Source: Citricoccus muralis (GTDB lineage Bacteria > Actinomycetota > Actinomycetes > Actinomycetales > Micrococcaceae). From it: DNA of 64,000 nucleotides. The notes below the pieces were generated by a model that saw nothing but the letters and a program-made list of their open reading frames with translations, was not told where the DNA came from and did not search any database. The stretch is from positions 310,001 to 374,000 of the forward strand of contig NZ_CP121252.1 of NCBI RefSeq assembly GCF_029637705.1, in the 5' to 3' direction. The translations under genes and the position numbers were made by a program. Shown one piece after another: positions 18,394 to 25,807 of this stretch (position 1 is its first letter; the number at the start of each line of letters is the position of its first letter).

Positions 18394-18990
18394 ATGGCAG
18401 ACACCGGCATCATCATCGGCGACGACGGACTGGCCCGCCCGGTCTGGGCCACATCTTCTGAGCTGATGCAGACCTACTATGACACCGAATGGGGCATGCC
18501 CGTCCGTGACGAGCACGGCGTCTTCGAACGCATCAGCCTCGAAGCATTCCAATCGGGACTGTCCTGGGCCACCATCCTGCGCAAGCGTGAAAATTTCCGC
18601 GCCGCCTTCGCCGAGTTCGACCCGGATGCGGTGGCGAAATTTGGTGACGACGACGTCGTCCGGCTTCTCGGAGACGCCGGCATCGTGCGGAACCGGGCGA
18701 AAATCCTGGCCACCATCAACAACGCCCAGGCCACCCTCGCCCTGCGCGAGGACGGCGGGCTCGCCGACTTCGTCTGGTCCTTCCAACCCGAGACCACCCC
18801 GCAGCCGCGCACCATCGAAGACATCCCCACCCAGTCGGCGGAATCCGTGGCGCTGTCCAAAGCCCTGCGGAAGAAGGGTTTCCGCTTTGTCGGTCCCACC
18901 ACCATGTTCGCGCTGATGGAAGCCATCGGCATCGTGGACACCCACCTGCTGGGCTCCCATCGCCGCGGCGCCTCCGGAGTGTGGCAGTGA
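18394..18990 (+). CDS. tag: DNA-3-methyladenine glycosylase I
   Basis: 198 residues. It aligns along its length with Tag: YYDTEWGMPV near residues 28-37 (catalytic-pocket Glu), LEAFQSGLSWATILRKRENFR, and a C-terminal SKALRKKGFRFVGPTTMFALMEAIG. It excises 3-methyladenine. In E. coli Tag a zinc is held by two Cys and two His. Here the N-terminal Cys is absent and the C-terminal end reads GIVDTHLLGSHRR with no Cys, so this version probably lacks the structural zinc. It starts at the ATG after AAGGAGCC and is the last gene of the sigma-ogt-alkB-tag operon. Confidence 0.92.
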   Translation: MADTGIIIGDDGLARPVWATSSELMQTYYDTEWGMPVRDEHGVFERISLEAFQSGLSWATILRKRENFRAAFAEFDPDAVAKFGDDDVVRLLGDAGIVRNRAKILATINNAQATLALREDGGLADFVWSFQPETTPQPRTIEDIPTQSAESVALSKALRKKGFRFVGPTTMFALMEAIGIVDTHLLGSHRRGASGVWQ

Positions 18991-19033
18991 GGCAATGGCG
19001 GCCCGGAGCGAAAGCGAGCGCCCCGCACATAAC

Positions 19034-21250
19034 TTAGACCCGGCCGGCCACCTTCTCCGGCGTCGAGGGCTTCGCGTCCGAATTAGCGGCACGGGCAGGC
19101 CCCAGCCGCGCGATCTTCGCGGGCCACCATATCCGGTCGCCCATCGCAATGGTCAGTGCGGGGACGAGGAACGACCGGACAATGAGCGCGTCGATGAGCA
19201 CACCCAGCGCGACGATGATGGCCAGCTGGAGAAGGAACTGAATCGGAATAACGACCAGCGCCGCGAACGTGGCTGCCAGCACGACACCGGCCGAGGTGAT
19301 GACCCCACCTGTGACCGAGAGCCCGCGCAGAGTCCCTTCCCGAGTTCCATGGACCAGGGATTCCTCGCGAATACGCGTCATCAGGAAGATGTTGTAGTCG
19401 ATCCCCAGCGCCACCAGGAAGACGAAGGCGTACAGCGGCACCGAGGGATCCGAATTGGGTTGGCCGATGAGCTGGAAGATCAGGGCGCTCAGGCCCAGTG
19501 CGGTGCCGAAGCTCAGCACTGTCGTGGCAAGCAATACCAGTGGCGCAACCAGCGAGCGCAACAGCAGGGCCAGCATGATGGTGATCGCGATGAGCACGAT
19601 GGGGATGATCAGGGTACGGTCCTCGATCGAGGTTTGGTTTGTGTCGAGATCGACTGCAGTAGACCCGCCGACGAGGGCATCCAGATCGCCCAACGACTCC
19701 CTCAATTCCTGCACTACGCGCTCTGCCTCCGCGGAGTCGGCCGGAGCGTCCAAGGTGACGGAGAAAAGCAGGGATGAATCGACGACCGAGGGTTCGATCC
19801 CGGCGAACGGTCCTTGAGCCATCTCCGGTGGCACTTCACCCTCGGAATCCACCGGAAGTGTTCCCGAGGGTGAGTCTTGGGCGATCAGTTCGATGGAGTC
19901 AACGCCCTCCGTCTCTGTGATGATCCGAGCCACGTCGGCGCGCCCGGACTCCGGTGCCAGAACGTACGTGGGTGTGCCCGAGCCGCCGGGAAAGTGACGG
20001 TCGATGGCCTCTTGGCCATCTCGGGCTTGGCTCTCTCCGAGCACGAACTCGTTCTGGGGCACGCCATTTGCCTGTAACGTCAGCAACCCGGCACATCCGA
20101 CCACCAGGAAGGTGAGGACGACGGCTGCCACCCTCCGGGGCGCTGCCGCGACGAGGCGCCCGACCTTCGCCCACAGGCCGCGTGCTTCCGGTCCGGTGAG
20201 TGCGGGATGGGGGCTATCGGCGCGGGGGATGCGAGGCCAGAATGCGGCGCGTCCCACCATGGCCAGCATGGCGGGCAAAAAGGTCAGCGACGTCAGCATG
20301 GCACAGACGATGCCTACGGATGCGACTGGACCGAGTGCGGCGTTGGAGGCCAGGTCTGACAGGAGAAGGCAGAGGAGGCCGACGATCACGGTTCCCCCTG
20401 ACGCGCTGATCGGCTCCATGACGCCGCGGGCCGCCGCAAAGGCTGCTCGCGCCGCCGACTCGTTGTCGCGGAGCTCTTCACGGAATCGCGCGATGTACAG
20501 AAGTGAGTAGTCGGTGGCCGCACCGATGACCAGAATGAAGAGAATCCCCTGGACTTGTCCGTTGATCGATACCAGGTCTGCACGCGCTAGCAGAACATTA
20601 ACGAAGACCGCGGCGGCCAGCGCGGTCATCGAACTCAGCAGGACGAGCACGGGCAACAACGGAGAGCGGTAGACCGCGACAAGGATCACGAAGACGACTG
20701 CCAGTGCGACGATGAGCAGGAGGCCGTCGATGCCGGCGAAGGCTGACTGCAGGTCTGCAGTGAAGCCCGCGGGGCCGCTCACCCAGGAACTCAGATCAGC
20801 TGGGAGAATCTCGGCTGCTTGAACTTCCAGCGCGGTGACTGCCTCACCGACCTCGACGTCCTCCGGGAGCAAGACGATCAGCTGCGCTGCACGGCCATCA
20901 TCGGAGACCACGAGAGGTGATCTCTCGGCCCCAGGAATGACCGTCTGTGCCTCGTCCCCTAGTTTTTCGACGGCGTCGCGATCTGAGGATTGCAGACCAT
21001 TCTCGCGTTCCACGATGATGATCGCCGGAATCGAGTCGCTGTCCGTGAAGCGTTCGATCTGATTCTGGACTTGCGTCGACTCGGCGCTGGCTGGAAGGGC
21101 GGATGAACGGTCGTCATCGGCGACGTCACTGATGGAGCCGAAGCTGGCCCCGCCAACGCCGAAGACTGCCAACCATGTGAGGACCAGGGCCAGCGGGATG
21201 ATGAGTCTGGTCAGGAGCGGCGGCCGCGAGGACGAGGAAGAAGTAGTCAC
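19034..21250 (-). CDS. MMPL/RND-type membrane transporter
   Basis: 738 residues in two repeated halves, each with an extracytoplasmic domain and a block of membrane helices. The proton-relay Asp-Tyr pairs of MMPL proteins are present (Asp247-Tyr248 in GAATDYSLLY, and LGIDYNIFLMTR near residue 610). These proteins export lipids or drugs by proton-motive force. The start is a GTG with a poor Shine-Dalgarno. The gene follows a MarR gene by 36 bases on the same strand, so drug or lipid efflux under MarR control is likely. Confidence 0.9.
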   Translation of the reverse strand: MTTSSSSSRPPLLTRLIIPLALVLTWLAVFGVGGASFGSISDVADDDRSSALPASAESTQVQNQIERFTDSDSIPAIIIVERENGLQSSDRDAVEKLGDEAQTVIPGAERSPLVVSDDGRAAQLIVLLPEDVEVGEAVTALEVQAAEILPADLSSWVSGPAGFTADLQSAFAGIDGLLLIVALAVVFVILVAVYRSPLLPVLVLLSSMTALAAAVFVNVLLARADLVSINGQVQGILFILVIGAATDYSLLYIARFREELRDNESAARAAFAAARGVMEPISASGGTVIVGLLCLLLSDLASNAALGPVASVGIVCAMLTSLTFLPAMLAMVGRAAFWPRIPRADSPHPALTGPEARGLWAKVGRLVAAAPRRVAAVVLTFLVVGCAGLLTLQANGVPQNEFVLGESQARDGQEAIDRHFPGGSGTPTYVLAPESGRADVARIITETEGVDSIELIAQDSPSGTLPVDSEGEVPPEMAQGPFAGIEPSVVDSSLLFSVTLDAPADSAEAERVVQELRESLGDLDALVGGSTAVDLDTNQTSIEDRTLIIPIVLIAITIMLALLLRSLVAPLVLLATTVLSFGTALGLSALIFQLIGQPNSDPSVPLYAFVFLVALGIDYNIFLMTRIREESLVHGTREGTLRGLSVTGGVITSAGVVLAATFAALVVIPIQFLLQLAIIVALGVLIDALIVRSFLVPALTIAMGDRIWWPAKIARLGPARAANSDAKPSTPEKVAGRV

Positions 21251-21261
21251 CAGGAAAGTAT

Positions 21262-21274
21262 CTCACCGAGTGAG
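21262..21274 (-). promoter_or_regulatory. Short inverted repeat between marR and mmpL
   Basis: CTCAC-CGA-GTGAG is a perfect 5-bp inverted repeat in the 36-base gap between the MarR gene and the transporter start. It could be a MarR half-site pair or a small stem near the start codon. This is a candidate only. Confidence 0.3.
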
Positions 21275-21286
21275 CAACGTTCCTAG

Positions 21287-21871
21287 TTAACTGTTTCGCG
21301 TGTTCTTCTTCGTCCATTCTGACTCCCGCGGAGCGAGGGCGCGGGCCATCTCATCGAGAAATCGACGCACCGCGATCCGCTCGGGGCTGGTGAGCGAAGC
21401 CGCAGCACGGACTCTTCCGAACTGCTGTCGACCGATGGTTTCCATGGCAATCTCGCGGGTGCTGTTCGTCACGGTAAAGGTCACTGCGCGGCGGTCATCC
21501 GGGTGCGGCTTCCTTTGCAGATGGCCGGCCGACTCCAGGCGGTCGAGCAACTTCGTGGTCGCGCCTGATGACAGGCCCAAGTGTGCCCGCAGTGTGGCTG
21601 CGGTGGCGATTTCACCCTGATGGTCAGCGGCGATCAGGTAGTGGATGGCCTTCATGTCCGTGGCGTTCAGCCGCATGTAGCGTTGGCTAGCGGCTGAGAG
21701 CTCGGCTTCGGCCTCGCGCAGAGCCACGAGTGAGGCCATGATGTCATCGATCTCGGCTCGGTCCGTCTGGCTGAGTGACGTGTGGTCAATGTATCGGCCA
21801 TCGGGATCATTGGAGAGAAGATCGTGGACACGCCAGCCCGGCTCGCTGTCTGGGCGATCGTGGGTAGGCAT
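21287..21871 (-). CDS. MarR-family transcriptional regulator
   Basis: 194 residues. The winged helix-turn-helix is clear: MKAIHYLIAADHQGEIATAA..LRAHLGLSSGATTKLLDRLESAGHLQRK, followed by the wing HPDDRRAVTFTVT (about residues 70-135). An N-terminal ~45-residue extension precedes the dimerisation helix and is longer than usual. It probably represses the downstream MMPL transporter until a ligand binds. Confidence 0.9.
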   Translation of the reverse strand: MPTHDRPDSEPGWRVHDLLSNDPDGRYIDHTSLSQTDRAEIDDIMASLVALREAEAELSAASQRYMRLNATDMKAIHYLIAADHQGEIATAATLRAHLGLSSGATTKLLDRLESAGHLQRKPHPDDRRAVTFTVTNSTREIAMETIGRQQFGRVRAAASLTSPERIAVRRFLDEMARALAPRESEWTKKNTRNS

Positions 21872-22003
21872 GTAGTGATTGTAGCCTTGAGCCCGCAGGG
21901 GACCCGTGAGTCAGCTCGTCATGGAGCTCGTCGAACGAGGTGAGGGTCTTCCTGTCGGCGTGAGATCGCCTGCGCCCGGGGCCTTGACCTCTTTCCGCAT
22001 TTA

Positions 22004-22177
22004 TCACCGGCCGAAGAGCCGGGCGAGGAGGCCTTTCTTTGCGGAGTGGCCATCCCTCTGTTCGTGCCCGGGGCACCACTGCCCGGGGGGAACGGATCGC
22101 TTGACCTCGGTGATGTGTTGGCCGCACCCGGCCCACGTGGTTCTTCCGCATTCTTTGCACTTCGCTGCTCTGCACAT
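22004..22177 (-). CDS. Small Cys-rich zinc-ribbon-like protein
   Basis: 57 residues, read directly from the sequence: it begins MCRAAKCKECGRTTWAGCGQ and ends KKGLLARLFGR. Four to six Cys/His residues (Cys2, Cys7, Cys10, Cys18, Cys35, His38) could bind zinc. The ATG is preceded by AAGGGA at a good distance (AAGGGAAGAATCAACC). Similar ~55-60-residue proteins with the CKxCGxTTWxGCGxH pattern occur throughout actinobacteria (known from memory). Function unknown. Confidence 0.7.
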   Translation of the reverse strand: MCRAAKCKECGRTTWAGCGQHITEVKRSVPPGQWCPGHEQRDGHSAKKGLLARLFGR

Positions 22178-22236
22178 GGTTGATTCTTCCCTTCTTCGTG
22201 ATTCTCTGGATCAGTGGGCTGGTGTTCCGTTCGGTT

Positions 22237-23142
22237 CTAGTTGATACTCCGTCTAGGTAGACGGCAGCCGATCGATGTGAAGCGGCAGACAGCGAACGAG
22301 GCGAGGGCGACCACGGCAACGACGCCCACCCCGATGGCCCCGGCTAGAGGTAGCTCAGAAGCCAGAATCAGGCCTCCGGTGACCAGTACGAAAATTCCGA
22401 AGACTTTCTGTAGCGTCTGCGCGGGGACGCGTCCGGAGAGCTTGGACCCGATGAGCGCCCCGGCCACGGCGATCACGGTCACTGAGAGCACCAGTGGCCA
22501 ATCCAGGCTCACCGAGGTGAGATACCCCGCCAGGCCGGCGAAAGACTTCATCGCGATGACCAGCAGTGACGTCCCCACCGCCACCGGCATGCTCAGCCCG
22601 CCCAGCAAGACCAGCGCGGGCACGATGAGAAAGCCTCCTCCGGCGCCGACGATGCCTGTGACGAATCCGACGAACGCGCCGTCGATGATGGTGCGAACGA
22701 CCGGGATCGTGCGCGTCGCGTCCTGCTGCCTTATCGGCTCCGTCGCCCGGTTGTCGTCATCATGGGCGTCGCTGGTGCGACTTTTCTTGAGGATCATTGC
22801 GGTGGCGGTAGCGATCATCATCAGGGCGAATGCCACGAGTAGCACGGTCCCAGGAAGACGCCCACCGATCAGCCCGCCGCCGAAAGCGCCTACCATTCCG
22901 GCGGCTCCGAAGATGATTCCGGTGCGCCAGCGCACCCGCTGATGACGTGCGTGGATGGTCAGGCTGGACAGCGAGGTGATGCCGACAACGAACAGAGAGG
23001 CCGCAATGGCTTCACGTGCTGGCATGCCAGCGACATAGGTCAGCAGCGGCACGGTGAGAATCGAGCCTCCACCCCCCAGTGTCCCGAGGCTCAGGCCTAC
23101 GAGGCCCGCGAGAACCAGGGTGACAATCAGCGTGAGTGTCAT
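22237..23142 (-). CDS. TauE/SafE-family sulfite (sulfur oxoanion) exporter
   Basis: 301 residues with two homologous halves of about four membrane helices each: LGTLGGGGSILTVPLLTYVAG at the front and VTGIVGAGGGFLIVPALVLLGG in the middle, the TauE/SafE signatures. A polar His/Asp-rich loop (SDAHDDDNRATEP) separates the halves. The ATG at 23140-23142 overlaps the end of the rhodanese gene by 4 bases. As the third gene of a sulfide-detoxification operon it most likely exports sulfite or thiosulfate made by the upstream enzymes. Confidence 0.9.
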   Translation of the reverse strand: MTLTLIVTLVLAGLVGLSLGTLGGGGSILTVPLLTYVAGMPAREAIAASLFVVGITSLSSLTIHARHQRVRWRTGIIFGAAGMVGAFGGGLIGGRLPGTVLLVAFALMMIATATAMILKKSRTSDAHDDDNRATEPIRQQDATRTIPVVRTIIDGAFVGFVTGIVGAGGGFLIVPALVLLGGLSMPVAVGTSLLVIAMKSFAGLAGYLTSVSLDWPLVLSVTVIAVAGALIGSKLSGRVPAQTLQKVFGIFVLVTGGLILASELPLAGAIGVGVVAVVALASFAVCRFTSIGCRLPRRSIN

Positions 23143-23750
23143 AGTCGACTCGAAGCGATGGGGATGGACTCGATCATCTCTTTCGTGCTGGGGCTGGCCT
23201 TGACCTTGTTCCATGGCATCGATGAGAGGACGCGACCCATCAGGCAGGAATCGGTCAGTGCGGCGATGATCAGCCCGGCGCTGACGCCGAAGGCGACCAC
23301 CTGGGACCACGGCCAGATTAAAGCCAGGAGCAAGCTGATCAGGATGAGGGAGCCGGCTGTGAAACGCACTTGCCGTTCGATGCCCCACCGCTGAGCCCCA
23401 CGCACCACGGTGCCTCCCGCCGTTTCGAAGGCAGGGACCCCGCCGGTCAGCACGGTGGCGGTGTTCAGGCCAGCCGCGGCGAGGCGCTGCTGCGCCTGAG
23501 TGGCGCGGTGGCCCGACTGGCAGACCAGCACAGCTCGCGGCCCGATACGGTCGGCCAGCACGGTGCTGTGCTCGGCGAGGGAATCCAGCGGGACGTTGTA
23601 GGAGCCATGGATGTGCGCTGACTCGAACTCTGCGGGTGAGCGGACGTCGATAATCGTCACGTCTGGGTGCTGGTTGCGCCATTCGACCAGTTCCTTTGCG
23701 GAGATGGTCGACACGGAGGGGAGTTGGGTGGGGCGCTGACTGTTGTTCAT
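23139..23750 (-). CDS. Rhodanese domain protein with C-terminal DUF2892 membrane domain
   Basis: 203 residues. The N-terminal rhodanese domain (about residues 15-115) has IIDVRSPAEFESAHIHGSYN and the active loop VCQSGHRAT with the sulfur-accepting Cys at about residue 77. The C-terminal part (about 120-175) has two membrane helices and the DSCLMG signature of DUF2892. It would handle persulfide sulfur at the membrane. The ATG at 23748-23750 lies 11 bases after the MBL-rhodanese stop, and the gene overlaps the exporter gene downstream. Confidence 0.9.
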   Translation of the reverse strand: MNNSQRPTQLPSVSTISAKELVEWRNQHPDVTIIDVRSPAEFESAHIHGSYNVPLDSLAEHSTVLADRIGPRAVLVCQSGHRATQAQQRLAAAGLNTATVLTGGVPAFETAGGTVVRGAQRWGIERQVRFTAGSLILISLLLALIWPWSQVVAFGVSAGLIIAALTDSCLMGRVLSSMPWNKVKASPSTKEMIESIPIASSRL

Positions 23751-23761
23751 GGATTCTGCTT

Positions 23762-25159
23762 TCACGTGGTCGGGGTGGAGTTCTGGGCAATCCAGGCGTT
23801 GTAGCTGCCTTCGAGTTCGATGATGTCGTGGCCGGCTCGACGCAGAGCGCTGGCCGCCACGGTGTTGCGCATGCCGGATTGGCAGTACGTCACGATGGGG
23901 CCGGACGCTGGCAACTGGTCCTGATGCCACAGGACGCGTGCTGCGCTGAGTTGCTTCGCACCGGGGATATGGCCCGCCGCGAATTCGCCGCGTTGGCGCA
24001 CATCCAGGAGGGCGGCCCTGTCGACGTCCTCGAGGTTCTCGACAGCGATGGTTGGCGGCACGAATTCAGGTAATCCGTCGATCGTGGTGACGTAGCCGCT
24101 GGTCTGATCGATGCCGACGCGCAGTAGGCTGTCTGCGATGGACTGGGCGGTTTCTTGATTCGGGGCCAACAGGACGAGCGGCCGATCATCAGTCTCGGGG
24201 TTGTATGCCCACGCTGCATAGGTGACTGTTTTGGATCCGTGCGGGATGTTGAGGGAACCGGCCACGGTGCCCTGGTGTACCTCAGCGGGTGAGCGGGTGT
24301 CGACGAAGGTGATCGCGTCGCGCTGCAGCTGGGCGCGGACCTGTTCGATGGGGAGTTCGGACAGTGCCTCGCGTTTGCCGAGGAGGGCGGGGCCTTCGCG
24401 GTTCTCCTTCTTCATCCGTCCGAAGTAGGCGTGAGCATCGGGTTGGCCGTCGAGGAGCTCGTCAATGAAGCCTTTCTCATCGTTGTCCGCCAGGTACGTG
24501 CCCCACCATGCGTGCCTGCGCTCGTATCCGACGGTGGTGGAGGGCAGCGCCCCCAGAGCCTTGCCGCAGGCGCTGCCCGAACCGTGGCCCGGGTAGACCT
24601 GGAGGTGGTCGGGCAGGGGCAGGAACACCTCCTGGAGGCTTTTGAAAAGCTGACGGGCACCTTCGAATCGGGTGTCGACGCCGCCCGCGGCTTCATCGAG
24701 CAGATCGGGACGGCCCAGGTCACCTGCGAACACGAAGTCTCCGGAGATCATGTAGCCAGGTTCGTCGGCAAAGGCGCCGTCGGTGATGAGGAAAATCAGA
24801 TGCTCGGGGGTGTGTCCGGGAGTGTGGCGCGCCTGGACGGTGATGTTGCCGAGCGTGATGCTGCTGCCGTCATAGAGGCGATGCGCGTCGAACCCGTACT
24901 GCCAGTCTGCGCCGCCCTCGCCGGAGACGTAGATCTCGGCGCCCGTAGCTGCGGCCAATTCGCGAGTGCCGGAGAGATAGTCCGCGTGGATGTGGGTTTC
25001 GGTGACCGCGACGATCCGCATGCCCTGTTGCTCGGCAAGGTCGAGGTAGTCGGTGATGTCGCGGCGTGCATCGACGACGATTGCTTCGCCCCGTGCCTGG
25101 CAACCGATGAAGTAGCTGGCTTGAGCGAGGTCCTCGTCATAAATCCGTTCAAGTAGCAC
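23762..25159 (-). CDS. MBL-fold persulfide dioxygenase-rhodanese fusion (CstB/ETHE1-like)
   Basis: 465 residues from a GTG at 25157-25159, chosen because AGGAAGG precedes it and because translation from further upstream would read through the operator palindromes. The N-terminal metallo-beta-lactamase domain (about 1-240) carries THIHADYLSG, HTPGHT and ISGDFVFAGD, the iron ligands of persulfide dioxygenases. The canonical last His of HxHxDH is Tyr here, a non-ligand position in ETHE1. Two rhodanese domains follow: the first (FVDTRSPAEV...) lacks the active Cys (LLAPNQ), the second has CQSGMR. It oxidises persulfide to sulfite and/or thiosulfate. Confidence 0.9.
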   Translation of the reverse strand: MLLERIYDEDLAQASYFIGCQARGEAIVVDARRDITDYLDLAEQQGMRIVAVTETHIHADYLSGTRELAAATGAEIYVSGEGGADWQYGFDAHRLYDGSSITLGNITVQARHTPGHTPEHLIFLITDGAFADEPGYMISGDFVFAGDLGRPDLLDEAAGGVDTRFEGARQLFKSLQEVFLPLPDHLQVYPGHGSGSACGKALGALPSTTVGYERRHAWWGTYLADNDEKGFIDELLDGQPDAHAYFGRMKKENREGPALLGKREALSELPIEQVRAQLQRDAITFVDTRSPAEVHQGTVAGSLNIPHGSKTVTYAAWAYNPETDDRPLVLLAPNQETAQSIADSLLRVGIDQTSGYVTTIDGLPEFVPPTIAVENLEDVDRAALLDVRQRGEFAAGHIPGAKQLSAARVLWHQDQLPASGPIVTYCQSGMRNTVAASALRRAGHDIIELEGSYNAWIAQNSTPTT

Positions 25160-25190
25160 GGCTGATCCTTCCTGATGTCCTAGCCCGAAG

Positions 25191-25234
25191 ATACCCCCGG
25201 GGGTATTGATAGCGTGACATACCCATGGGGGTAT
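25191..25234 (-). promoter_or_regulatory. Tandem CstR/CsoR-type operators upstream of the sulfide operon
   Basis: Two palindromes: ATACCCCCGGGGGTAT (25191-25206, perfect 16 bp) and ATACCCATGGGGGTAT (25219-25234, one asymmetric pair). They lie 31 to 75 bases upstream of the GTG start of the MBL-rhodanese gene. The AT(A)-C(n)-G(n)-TAT form is the operator class of CsoR/CstR proteins, and the same motif recurs before the regulator gene. Confidence 0.85.
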
Positions 25235-25289
25235 TTGCAAGTTCGGTTCGAATAGGGTCGGGGCAGGATGATTCCAGGTGCAACGGAGA

Positions 25290-25340
25290 ACCCCCTCCTT
25301 CCGCTCAGGCGCTCGAGGTGCCCGTGCAGGAGGAGGGGGT
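25290..25340 (-). terminator. Putative terminator of the CstR gene
   Basis: ACCCCCTCCT (25290-25299) pairs with AGGAGGGGGT (25331-25340) over a 31-base loop that may fold further. It lies just downstream of the regulator stop at 25355. There is no long T run, so strength is uncertain. Confidence 0.5.
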
Positions 25341-25354
25341 GTGTTGAGTATGGG

Positions 25355-25630
25355 TCAGGACAGCGTAAGGAAGAGTTTTTCTAGCTCTTCCGCGGTGATG
25401 TTGTCCTCTCGGTTCGTGCCCTCGGGGTCGGCGATGCAATCCTTCATAGCTGTTGCAATGATCGCGAATCCGGCACGGTCCAAGGCCGAGGACACGGCCG
25501 AGAGCTGGGTGACGACGTCGCGGCAGTTCCCGCCGCTCTCCGCTGAGCTGATCACGCCATCCAGCTGACCGCGCGCTCGCTTCAGCCGATTGATGATCTT
25601 TCGTTGAGCTTCTGCGTTGCCGACGGCCAT
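25355..25630 (-). CDS. cstR: CsoR-family persulfide sensor (CstR type)
   Basis: 91 residues, all helical DUF156 fold. Aligned with M. tuberculosis CsoR, the two metal/thiol cysteines fall at the same numbers: Cys36 (GGNCRDVVTQLSAV) and Cys65 (AMKDC). The copper-ligand His61 is replaced by Ala61. Loss of that His with retention of both Cys is the hallmark of CstR, which senses persulfides or polysulfides by forming di- to tetrasulfide links. The adjacent persulfide dioxygenase, rhodanese and TauE genes support this over copper sensing. It is probably autoregulated through 25689-25704. Confidence 0.85.
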   Translation of the reverse strand: MAVGNAEAQRKIINRLKRARGQLDGVISSAESGGNCRDVVTQLSAVSSALDRAGFAIIATAMKDCIADPEGTNREDNITAEELEKLFLTLS

Positions 25631-25688
25631 GTGCGCTCCTGATGTGCTGTTGTCGAGGTTTATTAGGTGTTCGTGGTGCTAACAAATT

Positions 25689-25704
25689 ATACCCCTTGGG
25701 GTAT
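25689..25704 (-). promoter_or_regulatory. CstR operator upstream of its own gene
   Basis: ATACCCCTTGGGGTAT, an inverted repeat with only the two central bases asymmetric, lies 58 bases upstream of the cstR ATG. It matches the two operators before the sulfide operon. Confidence 0.8.
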
Positions 25705-25749
25705 TCCGGACAGGTGAGGATTCTCCTGCGAGCGCCATTTAACCGCAAC

Positions 25750-25776
25750 GGCGCCCGATCGTGAAGACCGAGCGCC
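25750..25776 (-). terminator. Possible terminator of the permease gene
   Basis: GGCGCCCG (25750-25757) and CGAGCGCC (25769-25776) form an 8-bp stem with one mismatch about 30 bases past the permease stop. The downstream sequence on that strand is only mildly T-rich. Confidence 0.4.
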
Positions 25777-25807
25777 GCTAGGGTAGAGGGGTAGCGGGTG
25801 GCCGCTA

